From: Albidovulum aestuarii
Lineage (GTDB): Bacteria; Pseudomonadota; Alphaproteobacteria; Rhodobacterales; Rhodobacteraceae
Reading direction: 5' to 3'
Length of the DNA stretch: 64,000 nucleotides
NCBI RefSeq assembly: GCF_029961185.1
Contig: NZ_JASBQQ010000002.1
Span: 558,001 to 622,000, forward strand
Both the position numbers and the translations under genes were made by a program. The notes beneath the pieces are model-generated. The model was not told the DNA's origin and did not search any database. It saw nothing but the letters and a program-made list of their open reading frames with translations. Of the stretch, positions 45,469 to 55,231 are shown one piece after another; position 1 is the first letter of the stretch, and each line of letters begins with the position of its first letter.

Positions 45469-46935
45469 TTATTTGCGGACGTATTTCCGGGTGGTGTCAT
45501 CCTCCACCCGGTAGTCCCATGCCGTTCCGTTCGCCGCCATCGCGGCGTTGACGACCGCCTTTTGCGGCAGCCGCGCCCAGACATCGGCCTCGATCGCGTC
45601 GAGGTCGAAGCGCCCGCTGGTGATCACGGCGTTCAACTCGGCCTCGATTTCGGCCACGGCAGGGTCGCCCGCGCGGTTCACCCACTCGCCGGGATCTTCG
45701 TCGATGTTGAACAGCTGCGGCGCCGAACGGTGGCAGTAGATGTACTTCCACGGCCCCTTCCGCACCATGAAGCTCGACCGCATGATGCCCTCGCCGTGAT
45801 ACTCGGCGATGACCGGAACCTCCTCCAGCGCCCCGCCCCGCAGCGCGGGCAGAAGCGACCGCCCCTCCATCGGCCGCGCCAGTTCCTGCCCGGCCAGATC
45901 GGCCAATGTCACGGGCAGGTCCATCAAGGAAACGGGTGTCGCCACATCGCGCCGAGTGCCGCCCGGAATTGCCACGATCAGCGGAATGCGTGCCGACCAT
46001 TCGTATAGGCTGCGCTTCTGGATCAGCCCCTTCTCGCCCAGCATCTCGCCATGATCCGAGGTGACGATGACGATGGTGTCCTCGACCAGCCCCTGCTCAT
46101 CCAGCACATCCATCAATTCGCCGACCTTATCGTCGACGTAATGGGCAAGTGCTGCAAAACCCCGCCGCATGGCGATCAGATGTTCGGGGTCACGGATCGA
46201 CTTGCGGTCGAGCCCGTACCAGCGCAGGAAGGCACGATCGAAGTCGGAATACTTCGCGTCCATGTCATCGGGATAAAACGGCAATGGCAGGTCGGCGTCC
46301 TTGTACATCTCCCAGTACTTGCGCGGCACCACATAGGGCGGATGGGGATTGGTGAAGCTCACTGTCAGCATCCACGGCCGGTCCTTCGGCGCATGGCGCA
46401 GATATTCCAGCGACCGGAACTGGGTTTCCTCATCATATTGCAATTCGGCCGTCCAGCCCGGCCCGATATTCTCCGCCCGGTATTGTGGCGCGAAGTCGAA
46501 GGCCATCGCCTCCGGATCATCCTCAGGCAAAAGCGGATAGGACCAGAGGAAACCCGATGGATAGATGTCGGTGTTCAGCCGCCTTGCATAGCCATGCAGC
46601 TGGTCGGCACCGATGAAATGCATCTTGCCCGACAAGACCGTGTCATAGCCCGCATTGGTCAGGTAATGCGCGAAGGTGGGGATGAAGCTCGGGTACGGGT
46701 CGCCGTTGTCATAGCACCCCGTCGTCGAGGTCAGAAGCCCGGTCATCAGGCAGGACCGGGCAGGCACGCAGATCGGGCTTGGCGTATAGGCATTGGTGAA
46801 ATTCACCGCCCGGTCGGCAAGCGCCGAGATATGCCGGGTGCGGGCACCGGGATAGCCACATGCCTCCAGCATGAAGGGTGTCATCTGATCGGCAATGATC
46901 AAGAGAATGTTCGGCAGGCCGGTTTTTCCAGTCAT
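45469..46935 (-). CDS. betC: choline-sulfatase
   Basis: A 488-residue type I sulfatase that hydrolyses choline-O-sulfate to choline and sulfate. LLIIADQMTPFMLEACGYPG opens with the metal Asp. CVPARSCLMTG holds the Cys converted to formylglycine (CxPxR). LSGKMHFIGADQLHGY and RRLNTDIYPSGF are close to BetC-type sequences rather than aryl-sulfatases. The choline-sulfatase C-terminal tail is present (DYRVEDDTTRKYV). There is no signal peptide, consistent with a cytosolic enzyme after uptake. The formylglycine-generating enzyme is not in the window. It converges on dadA with 6 bp between stops. Confidence 0.88.
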   Translation of the reverse strand: MTGKTGLPNILLIIADQMTPFMLEACGYPGARTRHISALADRAVNFTNAYTPSPICVPARSCLMTGLLTSTTGCYDNGDPYPSFIPTFAHYLTNAGYDTVLSGKMHFIGADQLHGYARRLNTDIYPSGFLWSYPLLPEDDPEAMAFDFAPQYRAENIGPGWTAELQYDEETQFRSLEYLRHAPKDRPWMLTVSFTNPHPPYVVPRKYWEMYKDADLPLPFYPDDMDAKYSDFDRAFLRWYGLDRKSIRDPEHLIAMRRGFAALAHYVDDKVGELMDVLDEQGLVEDTIVIVTSDHGEMLGEKGLIQKRSLYEWSARIPLIVAIPGGTRRDVATPVSLMDLPVTLADLAGQELARPMEGRSLLPALRGGALEEVPVIAEYHGEGIMRSSFMVRKGPWKYIYCHRSAPQLFNIDEDPGEWVNRAGDPAVAEIEAELNAVITSGRFDLDAIEADVWARLPQKAVVNAAMAANGTAWDYRVEDDTTRKYVRK

Positions 46936-47033
46936 CGCTGTCTCCGTGTGACGTCCGACCCGGTTCAGGCCCTACGTCAACCTGCGGTCGGCATCGGCGA
47001 ACCGCGCGCCCGTTTGCGACAGTTTTTTGGAGT

Positions 47034-48506
47034 TCAACTGCCGTAAACCGCCGCCCAGCGCTCGATCAGTTGCTGCTGCATCTTCCGAGACCGGCCCGCC
47101 CATGCTTTGCCACCCTCGGGCCGCTCTTTCTGATTGTCGGGCACCGCGTCGCGCCGGGCGATATCGCCGGTGAAAATCGCGAAGGCGAGATTGCTGCCAC
47201 CGGCCGAGACGTAACCGGCAAGCGCCGAGACGAAGTTCAGTGTGCCGGTCTTGGCCAGCACCTGCACATGCGACAACGGCTTGCCCCCGCTGTCCTTGTA
47301 ACGGATTTCCTTCATCAGCCCGCCCAACTGCCCGCCGGGGCCGAGTTTCACCAGAATCCGCACCATATCGGCCGCCGAGATGCGCGAGGCGCCGGCAAGG
47401 CCCGAATGATCGGCAAAACGCGGCGTGGTGACCCCGGCGCGCGCCTTGGCCCAGTCCGACATGGCCCGGCCCGAGGCGACATGGCTCGTGACGCCACCGC
47501 GGACCGAGGCCGCCATGCCAACCGCCTCGGCGGTCATGTTTGTCGAATACTTCATCATGCCGCGCAGGATCGAGCGCAGTTCCGAACTGCCATGCTGGGC
47601 AATGACCGTCCCCCCCGGAAGGCCCTGCACCGCCTCCGGTGCGGGCAAGGGCACACCCTGCGCACGCGCCAGCGTCTGGAACACATCGCCCGCGTAAAGG
47701 TCAGGCCGACGGACCGGCAACCAGCGGCTTCCGCCCTTGCCCAGCGCGCCCTTTGCGACGGTCCATTCCTCGACCTTGCCGCCGTTTCTGTAGGTATAGA
47801 CCGGAAGGCTGCGGTCGGCGATCGTCACCCGTGCCGAGTAGACCTGCGGCGCAAAGCGCGTATCGCGGGCATCCATGCCCACCTCATAGCCCGATCCCGC
47901 CCGTTTCCAGACGAAATTCACCCGGTTGAAATTGAGGTTCAGCCCAGAGACGGCGGGATTGTAGCCCAGCCATTCCGGCTGGCTGCGGTCGATCGCCTCC
48001 AGATACGGAAGCGCCCCGCCCCAGACAAGGAACCGACCGGTGATCCCGGTCACGCCCGCCTTTCGCAGCTGGGCAGCCAGATCGCCCAGATCGTCGGTCG
48101 ACAGAACCGGATCGCCGCCGCCCGCCAGCACCAGATCGCCCTGCACCTTGCCACCGGAAACCGGGCCGGTCGCGATCAGCCGCGTACCGAAACGGTGCCC
48201 CGGCCCGAGATGATCCAGCGCATAAAGCGAAGTGATGATTTTTGCCGTCGAGGCGGGCGGCATCGGCAGATCGGCCTCCGAAGCCTCCAGCACCAGACCG
48301 GTCCGTGCATCGGCCACGACAAAGCCCACGCGCCCGCCAAGCCCCGCCGCCCGGATCAGTTCCTCCGCCGGGGGGGCCGAAACTGCGCCAACCCGCAGTG
48401 GCCGCGCCTTTGGCCGTGGCGACACGAGAGGCGCCTCGGCCAATGCCCGGCCCGCAAGCCCACCCATCATGCCCGTCAGAATAAACCGCCGCGTCAGCCG
48501 CGTCAT
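47034..48506 (-). CDS. dacB: D-alanyl-D-alanine carboxypeptidase/endopeptidase (PBP4 type)
   Basis: A 490-residue periplasmic class C penicillin-binding protein. The signal MTRLTRRFILTGMMGG has a twin Arg, suggesting Tat export. The active-site motifs are PASTAKII (SxxK), YSTNMTAE (SxN) and AKTGTLNF (KTG), with the long domain inserted after SxxK typical of DacB. It trims stem peptides and cross-links in peptidoglycan. ATG 48506 fits the signal; an upstream in-frame start lies within the region next to nadD and adds no conserved residues. Confidence 0.92.
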   Translation of the reverse strand: MTRLTRRFILTGMMGGLAGRALAEAPLVSPRPKARPLRVGAVSAPPAEELIRAAGLGGRVGFVVADARTGLVLEASEADLPMPPASTAKIITSLYALDHLGPGHRFGTRLIATGPVSGGKVQGDLVLAGGGDPVLSTDDLGDLAAQLRKAGVTGITGRFLVWGGALPYLEAIDRSQPEWLGYNPAVSGLNLNFNRVNFVWKRAGSGYEVGMDARDTRFAPQVYSARVTIADRSLPVYTYRNGGKVEEWTVAKGALGKGGSRWLPVRRPDLYAGDVFQTLARAQGVPLPAPEAVQGLPGGTVIAQHGSSELRSILRGMMKYSTNMTAEAVGMAASVRGGVTSHVASGRAMSDWAKARAGVTTPRFADHSGLAGASRISAADMVRILVKLGPGGQLGGLMKEIRYKDSGGKPLSHVQVLAKTGTLNFVSALAGYVSAGGSNLAFAIFTGDIARRDAVPDNQKERPEGGKAWAGRSRKMQQQLIERWAAVYGS

Positions 48507-48564
48507 CGCCACCTGTCCTCCCGCGCCGGAATCTCGCCGATGGGCAGGCCGGAGGCAACCCCCT

Positions 48565-49164
48565 TCAGGCCCGCCAATCCCCACGTGCGCGGATTGCCGT
48601 CGAGGACAGGTTCACCATCGGCACGTCGAGGAAAGCCCAGACCGGCGGCCGCATCCGGGGCAACAGGAGCGCCGCTTGCGATGGCAGCCGGAACCGCGCA
48701 AATTCCTCCGCCGTCCGCGCGCCCCGCGCCTCAAGCCGCGCGCCGGGCCGGGCAAAGACCCCGACCGGCACGTTATGCATGATCCATTCCCAGTCCTGCC
48801 ACAGATGGAACTGCGCCAGATTGTCTGCACCCATCAGCCAGACGAACCGCACCCCGGGGTAAAGCGCCATCAGGCGCTGCAGGGTCTCGGCCGTATAACG
48901 CGTGCCAAGCCGCGCCTCGATATCGCTGATCACCACACGCGGATGGCCCATCACCTGCCTGCCCTTCGCGATCCGGGTCTCCATCGGCGCGGGCTGGCGC
49001 GTCTTCAGCGGATTGCCGGGGCTGACCAGCCACCACACCCGGTCAAGCCCGAAGCGCTTCAGCGCCTCTCGCGTGATATGGGCATGACCCTCATGCGCCG
49101 GATCGAACGACCCGCCGAGAAGACCGATGCTCATACCGGGATATGCGACGGGAAAGCCTTGCAC
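48565..49164 (-). CDS. nadD: nicotinate-nucleotide adenylyltransferase
   Basis: A 199-residue cytosolic enzyme forming deamido-NAD from NaMN and [21 protein letters not shown] carries the (H/T)xGH nucleotide-binding motif. [21 protein letters not shown] and [11 protein letters not shown] (the ISSTxIR motif) complete it. The GTG start at 49164 is supported by AAGGAG 7 nt upstream; the internal ATG ten codons later lacks such a site. It is upstream of dacB by 58 bp. Confidence 0.93.
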   Translation of the reverse strand: MQGFPVAYPGMSIGLLGGSFDPAHEGHAHITREALKRFGLDRVWWLVSPGNPLKTRQPAPMETRIAKGRQVMGHPRVVISDIEARLGTRYTAETLQRLMALYPGVRFVWLMGADNLAQFHLWQDWEWIMHNVPVGVFARPGARLEARGARTAEEFARFRLPSQAALLLPRMRPPVWAFLDVPMVNLSSTAIRARGDWRA

Positions 49165-49241
49165 GTCCTGCTCCTTGCCTGCCCGCCCTTTGTTCCCGCC
49201 GCCCTTGCCGCTGTCAACGCGGACTTGCGCCTGAAATTTAT

Positions 49242-49255
49242 CTGACTAAAGTCAG
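49242..49255. promoter_or_regulatory. palindromic operator between nadD and the MarR-GNAT gene
   Basis: CTGACT-AA-AGTCAG is a perfect palindrome ending 5 bp before the ATG at 49261, in a 96-bp divergent spacer. It is probably the autoregulatory site of the MarR-type protein that follows. Confidence 0.55.
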
Positions 49256-49260
49256 CTATC

Positions 49261-50145
49261 ATGATCAGCGCATCCGCACGCATCCGCCGCTTCAACCGCG
49301 CCGTTACGCAGGAAATCGGCGCTCTCGACAACTCCTACCTCGGGCGCGGTCGTCCGTTGGGCGCCGCGCGCCTTCTTTGTTCGATCGGCCCTGACGGGGC
49401 CGAGGTCGGCGCGCTCCGCGATCTGCTCAGCCTCGACAGCGGACTCCTCAGCCGCCTTCTGCGGGGACTGGAAGAGGAAGGGCTGATCGTGACCGAACCC
49501 GACCCCGCCGACCGCCGCCGCCGCATTGCCCACCCGACGGCGCGCGGCAAACGCGAAATCGCCGCTTACGACCGGCTGTCCGACGCCCGCGCCGATGCGC
49601 TCATGTCCCGCCAGTCGCGGGGGGCAGACGCGCTTCTGGCCGCGATGGACCTTGTGGCGACCGCCCTCACCCGGCACCGGATCACCGTGAGCCGGATCGA
49701 CCCGGAAACGCCCGAGGCACGCTACTGCCTGAACGAATACTACGCCGAACTGGCCCGCCGTTTTGAGACGGGCTTCGACGTCACGACCAGCCTCGATCCC
49801 GAAGCCCTGAACCTGCGTCCGCCGCTTGGCAGCTTCCTTGTCGCGCTGTCGGACGGCCTGCCTCTCGGCTGCGTCGCTCTGAAAGGCAACGGCAGCGAGA
49901 CGGGCGAGATCAAGCGCCTCTGGATCGCCCCCGCCGCGCGCGGTCTCGGGCTGGCCCGCCGCCTGATGAAAAGGGCCGAGACAGAGGCCCGCGCTTTGGG
50001 CATCCGAACGCTCCGGCTCGACACCAACCGGACACTGACAGAGGCAATCGCGCTGTACCACCGCCTTGGCTGGCACGAGATCCCGGCCTTCAACACCGAA
50101 CCCTACGCGCATCACTGGTTCGAAAAGCGACTGTCAGAACATTAG
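49261..50145 (+). CDS. MarR-type HTH fused to GNAT acetyltransferase
   Basis: A 294-residue fusion. Residues about 1-140 are a MarR winged helix (RLLCSIGPDGAEVGALRDLLSLDSGLLSRLLRGLEEEGLI and the DPADRRRRIAHPT wing). Residues about 160-290 are a GNAT domain with the acetyl-CoA loop IKRLWIAPAARGLGLARRLM and final ALYHRLGWHEIPAF. It could acetylate a small molecule and sense it, or modify itself; this is inference. It has no clear Shine-Dalgarno site, and the palindrome sits immediately upstream. Confidence 0.88.
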   Translation: MISASARIRRFNRAVTQEIGALDNSYLGRGRPLGAARLLCSIGPDGAEVGALRDLLSLDSGLLSRLLRGLEEEGLIVTEPDPADRRRRIAHPTARGKREIAAYDRLSDARADALMSRQSRGADALLAAMDLVATALTRHRITVSRIDPETPEARYCLNEYYAELARRFETGFDVTTSLDPEALNLRPPLGSFLVALSDGLPLGCVALKGNGSETGEIKRLWIAPAARGLGLARRLMKRAETEARALGIRTLRLDTNRTLTEAIALYHRLGWHEIPAFNTEPYAHHWFEKRLSEH

Positions 50146-50283
50146 TATTCGCACATAGAATAGCCATGTATCCAATATCAGTGCGCCTGCGCACATTTCC
50201 TGTTTGACTTCACCGAATTGCCCCAAAGGTCCACTGGCCTCAATTTGCGGCGCAGCGAAACACAGTCCGCAAAGGAGACTGAC

Positions 50284-50712
50284 ATGACGACCAATACGCT
50301 CGCCGCCCTGCCCGGCACCGCCGCAGACCGCACCGACCTCGCCGCTCTGATCCTGCGCGTGACGAACGGGGTCTTCTTCATCATCCACGCGCTTCTCAAG
50401 ATCGTGGTCTTCACGCCCGCAGGCACGGCAGGCTTCTTCGAAAGCATCGGCCTGCCCGGCCCCCTCGCCTATCTCGTGATCGCGGCAGAACTCTTCGGCG
50501 GCATCGCCCTGATCGTGGGCTTCAAGACCCGCCTCGTCTCGCTCGCCCTCGTTCCCGTCCTCCTCGGCGCGATCTTCACCGCCCACTGGTCCGCGGGCTT
50601 CATCTTCTCGAACCAGGGCGGCGGCTGGGAATATCCCGCTTACTGGGCCGTGGCCCTCATCGTACAAGCCCTGATCGGCAGCGGCCTCTATTCGCTCGAC
50701 AACCGGGAATGA
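50284..50712 (+). CDS. DoxX-family membrane protein
   Basis: A 142-residue inner-membrane protein with four helices: ALILRVTNGVFFIIHALLK, YLVIAAELFGGIALIVGF, LVSLALVPVLLGAIFTAH and WAVALIVQALIGSGLY. The family pattern of LRxxxGxxFxxHxxxK and E in helix 2 is present. Relatives serve in respiratory or redox complexes; the role here is unknown. ATG 50284 follows AAAGGAG at 7-8 nt. A textbook terminator follows. Confidence 0.85.
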   Translation: MTTNTLAALPGTAADRTDLAALILRVTNGVFFIIHALLKIVVFTPAGTAGFFESIGLPGPLAYLVIAAELFGGIALIVGFKTRLVSLALVPVLLGAIFTAHWSAGFIFSNQGGGWEYPAYWAVALIVQALIGSGLYSLDNRE

Positions 50713-50732
50713 GCCCTGACCCATCGAACAAG

Positions 50733-50758
50733 GGCCGCCTTCGGGCGGCCTTTTTTTT
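50733..50758 (+). terminator. Rho-independent terminator after doxX
   Basis: Stem GGCCGCC/GGCGGCC (50733-50739 and 50744-50750) with a TTCG tetraloop, followed by eight Ts (50751-50758). This is the clearest intrinsic terminator in the window. Confidence 0.92.
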
Positions 50759-50826
50759 CGCCGCCAATTGCCCTTCCCGGCACTCTTGACTAGAGGAGAA
50801 GGCCACATCGGATCGCGGAGGGAAAA

Positions 50827-52482
<1,656 letters not shown>

Positions 52483-52635
52483 GGCGGCTGGATTGCTTGG
52501 ATTTCGCTCGCGGGTTCAACGAGTGCGCGAAAGCGATTGCGAAGCAAACGCGTGCGGCACCCGGTGAAGGTAACGTTCTGTCGCTGGCACCGAAGCTGGT
52601 GAAGTGCCAGAAATCCACGAGGCAAGTCGAACCAG

Positions 52636-53322
52636 ATGTCTCCACCTTTTAAAATCCCACCAAGGAACGACAATGGAATATTCATATTTTTTAGCGCACC
52701 GCCGGTTTGCCTTTTAAGTAATTCTCAAAAGAGTTTTATACGAAATTTCTTTCGTCAGTGTAACTCTGTCGTGAACTTGCATTCCGCGACTAGAGAAAAC
52801 CGCGGGAACACGTTCTTTTTTACACTTGCGCGGGCGTTGGTATCGGAACTTGACATCTTAAGGTATGCAGTGAGCCGCATGCCGTACCAAAATTTCACCG
52901 CAGACAGCTCTACAAAGGAAAGCCTTTCCGACCTACTAATCACTTTCAAGGAACTATTTGGGAACGTTCGAGAATTGCGCAACGTGATTCAACACCATGG
53001 TGAGTTCGTTTTTGGAGACATGCGTGCGGCAAAAGTACGAGTATCCGAGATAAAACGCGTTGGCTTGCCTATTGACGTTCACCCCGGCGGATCAATTGGT
53101 GCCATATCGGATTTTTTTTACAATGATTCACTGCTTGTTAGCTCTGATCAATCAGGAAACCTACACGAGGTTTACATCGGGAAGGACTTTCCCTTACGTA
53201 TCGCAATGGTGGCAGCGCATTTCTGCGAAGGCGTTACAAAAAGCGGCTTAGTGGATCTAAAGCTGGTATCGGGATTGACAGAGTTAGAAGTTCGACAAAT
53301 TTCGAATAATAATGGCTGGTGA
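52636..53322 (+). CDS. low-GC orphan protein, possible HEPN-like
   Basis: Up to 228 residues; a GTG at 52771 is a plausible alternative start, because the first 45 residues are translated from an AT-rich, promoter-like stretch. The GC content and codon choice (many A/T third bases) differ sharply from both neighbours, suggesting transfer. A helical part (about 60-125) ends in VRELRNVIQHHGE, where R115-N-V-I-Q-H120 fits the Rx4-6H motif of HEPN ribonucleases, with the usual Asn after Arg. No nucleotidyltransferase partner is adjacent. The rest is unrecognised. The family call is a hypothesis only. Confidence 0.55.
   Translation: MSPPFKIPPRNDNGIFIFFSAPPVCLLSNSQKSFIRNFFRQCNSVVNLHSATRENRGNTFFFTLARALVSELDILRYAVSRMPYQNFTADSSTKESLSDLLITFKELFGNVRELRNVIQHHGEFVFGDMRAAKVRVSEIKRVGLPIDVHPGGSIGAISDFFYNDSLLVSSDQSGNLHEVYIGKDFPLRIAMVAAHFCEGVTKSGLVDLKLVSGLTELEVRQISNNNGW
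52740..52755. promoter_or_regulatory. palindrome in the 5' region of the orphan gene
   Basis: ACGAAA-TTTC-TTTCGT lies 16 bp before the alternative GTG start at 52771, in an AT-rich stretch containing TTATAC. If translation starts at 52771 this would be the promoter/operator. Confidence 0.35.
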
Positions 53323-53335
53323 AATCCAGCAAGCC

Positions 53336-53568
53336 GTAGGGTGGGGTTCTACCCCACCATTTCCCTCGCCAATGCATGCTGCAGTCCGACCCGGCATGTG
53401 GTGGGTTGAAAACCCCGGGGCTCCACCCGTTTGGCGCTGAAGTCGTGCCACTGGCGCGATTTCCGGGCGCGCCTCACCCCTACTCCCCAAAACAAGCGTA
53501 GGGTGGGTGCCAACCCACCATGCCGACCCGTCAACTCTCGCAACACTGGTGCGTTTCACCCACCCTAC
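53336..53568. repeat. REP cluster downstream of the RAYT gene
   Basis: Three GTAGG-headed palindromes occur in this gap. 53336-53358, plus strand: GTAG then stem GGTGGGGT/ACCCCACC. 53498-53519, plus strand: GTAG then GGTGGGT/ACCCACC. 53548-53568, minus strand: GTAG then GGTGGGT/ACGCACC, imperfect. A partial hairpin GGGTT/AACCC lies at 53403-53415. The 5' GTAG plus imperfect palindrome is the hallmark of REPs associated with tyrosine transposases. The third REP's GTAG contains the RAYT stop codon. Confidence 0.75.
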
Positions 53569-54161
53569 TCCCCGAACGCACCGTCGGTGATGATCCCTGA
53601 CCATTCGGGCTCCGCGATGCCGCGCGCGATATCCCGATGAATCGACGAATACGGCCAATCCACTGCCCGCTCGACGAACCCATGTTTGACGGGGTTGATC
53701 CAGCAATACCGGACATGGGCGGCGTAATCGGCCTCGTCCCGGATATGGTGTTCCCAAAACCGCCGCTGCCATATCGCCTGCTCACGCTTGTTCCGGCGTA
53801 GGCCGGGCTTCAGCCCGGCATATTTTCCGGATTGTACGATGGGTAACTCCGTCGGAAGGGGGGCCGGGCTGAAGCCCGGCCTACCGTCTGCCTGACGGAG
53901 GGACATCGTGAACCGCGCCTTGATCGCACCCCAACGCACCGAATAATCCGCATCATCTTTCGGCAACGTCCAGACACAATGCAAATGATCCGGCATCACC
54001 ACCCATGCGTCGATCCCGAACGGCCTCTCCCTTCTCGTCGCCGCCACCGCCGCCCGGAGTCGCCCGATCTCCCGCACCAAGAGATCCGACCCACGCTCGG
54101 CGAGCGCCACGGTGAAGAAGACGGTTGCGCCGGGCGCATGGGGGCGGAGGTAGCGGGACAT
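53565..54161 (-). CDS. REP-associated tyrosine transposase (RAYT)
   Basis: A 198-residue member of the IS200-like Y1 transposase family. WVVMPDHLHCVWTLP is the HUH metal/His motif (HxH) and RYCWINPVKHGFVERAVDWPYSSIHRD holds the Tyr-bearing C-terminal region. The ATG 54161 has AAGGG 7 nt upstream. Between about residues 90 and 125 the protein has a variable insert (GRPGFSPAP..YAGLKPGLRR) encoded by two inverted REPs. RAYTs are thought to move or maintain REP sequences; here REPs lie inside and just downstream of the gene. It is a single copy with no inverted-repeat IS ends. Confidence 0.9.
   Translation of the reverse strand: MSRYLRPHAPGATVFFTVALAERGSDLLVREIGRLRAAVAATRRERPFGIDAWVVMPDHLHCVWTLPKDDADYSVRWGAIKARFTMSLRQADGRPGFSPAPLPTELPIVQSGKYAGLKPGLRRNKREQAIWQRRFWEHHIRDEADYAAHVRYCWINPVKHGFVERAVDWPYSSIHRDIARGIAEPEWSGIITDGAFGE
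53798..53884. repeat. inverted REP pair (BIME-like) inside the RAYT gene
   Basis: Two 22-bp REPs, identical in sequence and opposite in orientation, at 53798-53819 (plus) and 53863-53884 (minus). Each is GTAGG entering an 8-bp stem GCCGGGCT/AGCCCGGC. They are 43 bp apart and stay in frame, encoding the GRPGFSPAP and YAGLKPGLRR segments of the transposase. Confidence 0.85.
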
Positions 54162-54266
54162 GGCGCACCCTTGCCTGCCCATGGTTAACGGGTGATCAAC
54201 GGGCCGGGTGTCCCTGCCATACGTTTTGCCGACGGAATGCCGACCGTTGGCCGACGCCCTGCCCGC

Positions 54267-54650
54267 CTACCCTTCCGGCACCACCCGCGGCCGCCCGGCC
54301 TCGTCGATCGCGACGAAGGTAAAGACCGCCTCGGTCACCTTCTCGCGCTGCCCATGGCGGTCGCGCAGAACCCAGGCCTCGATTTCCAGGGCCATCGAGG
54401 TGCGGCCGATCCGGGCGATTTTCACATAGATACAAAGGACATCGCCGACCTTGACCGGCCGGATGAACTTCATCGCATCGACGGCGACAGTGGCCACCCG
54501 CCCCCTCGCCCGGGCGCCTGCAACGATCCCGGCAGCGATATCCATCTGGCTCAGCACCCAGCCGCCGAAGATATCGCCGTTCACATTGACATCGCGCGGC
54601 ATCGCCAGCGTTCGGAGGGTCAGTTCCCCCTCGGGTGCGTCCTGCTTCAT
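54267..54650 (-). CDS. YciA-type acyl-CoA thioesterase
   Basis: About 127 residues, hot-dog fold. LRTLAMPRDVNVNGDIFGGWVLSQMDIAAG is the catalytic block with the N-x3-D-x-FGG-W pattern of YciA and BACH. VAVDAMKFIRPVKVGDVLCIY and EAVFTFVAIDEAGRPR follow. It hydrolyses acyl-CoA esters in the cytosol. ATG 54650 is favoured because GGGGGA lies 8 nt upstream; ATG 54656 is only 2 nt from it. Confidence 0.88.
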   Translation of the reverse strand: MKQDAPEGELTLRTLAMPRDVNVNGDIFGGWVLSQMDIAAGIVAGARARGRVATVAVDAMKFIRPVKVGDVLCIYVKIARIGRTSMALEIEAWVLRDRHGQREKVTEAVFTFVAIDEAGRPRVVPEG

Positions 54651-54739
54651 TCTCATTCCCCCGGAACCATTTGCGGCCAGACTAACGCAAGCCGCGGGCC
54701 CCGCAAGCGCGGTGTGGTGGCTCCCGGGAACCGTTCGGC

Positions 54740-55015
54740 CTAGTTGAAAATGGACTCGCCCTGCTGGTCGATGAGCGATTTGGCCTTGCGGAGCGTCATC
54801 TCCGCCGCGGCCTCGGCGGTGGAGACGGTGTCGGCCCGCACCATCCGGTGTACCCTCACCTCGCCGCCGATCTCCTTCTCGATCCGCGCCGCGACCCGGA
54901 AGCCCGCGCTTTCCTTGATCGGATCGACGAAGATGCGAAAGCCCTCGTGAAGAACCGGCTCGGCTTCGGGTTTATCGCCAGAGGAGCCGGCAAAGAGGCG
55001 GGACAACCATGACAT
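54740..55015 (-). CDS. HlyU-family protein
   Basis: A 91-residue protein of the alphaproteobacterial HlyU family: MSWLSRLFAG start, then EGFRIFVDPIKESAGFRVAARIEKEIGGEVRVHRMVRADTVSTAEAAAEMTLRKAKSLIDQQGE. The family is named after the Vibrio hemolysin activator, but these short versions lack the winged helix and their function is not proven. ATG 55015 matches the family start. Upstream lies a 216-bp gap with nested inverted repeats. Confidence 0.85.
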   Translation of the reverse strand: MSWLSRLFAGSSGDKPEAEPVLHEGFRIFVDPIKESAGFRVAARIEKEIGGEVRVHRMVRADTVSTAEAAAEMTLRKAKSLIDQQGESIFN

Positions 55016-55100
55016 GGGGACACTCCGTGTTTCCCCGATTCTACTACGGGAAGGGCGGGCTGGCCAGACGTGCGACAGGCGACGGAAGCGGCGCAACCGA

Positions 55101-55189
55101 GGGCAGCGCCCGGCCCGGGGGTGGGCGCCAGAAGCGCCCGCCCATGGGGGCGGGTCGGGCGCTGCCCGGTTCGCAGGCGAACCGGGCAG
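55101..55189. repeat. nested, mutually exclusive inverted repeats
   Basis: GGGCAGCGCCCG (55101-55112) pairs with CGGGCGCTGCCC (55156-55167), enclosing a further GC-rich hairpin. CTGCCCGGTTCGC (55162-55174) pairs with GCGAACCGGGCAG (55177-55189). Both use the CTGCCC at 55162-55167, so only one can form in full. It lies between hlyU and the gene upstream on the minus strand. Confidence 0.75.
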
Positions 55190-55231
55190 TCACATGTGAA
55201 TTTAAGGCAAGCAACCTCAAGTCGCCGGCAT

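Noticed and set aside
53284-53772. Minus-strand open frame of 162 codons downstream of the RAYT gene
   Set aside because: It runs through REP palindromes in a different frame from the transposase and has no start context or domain.
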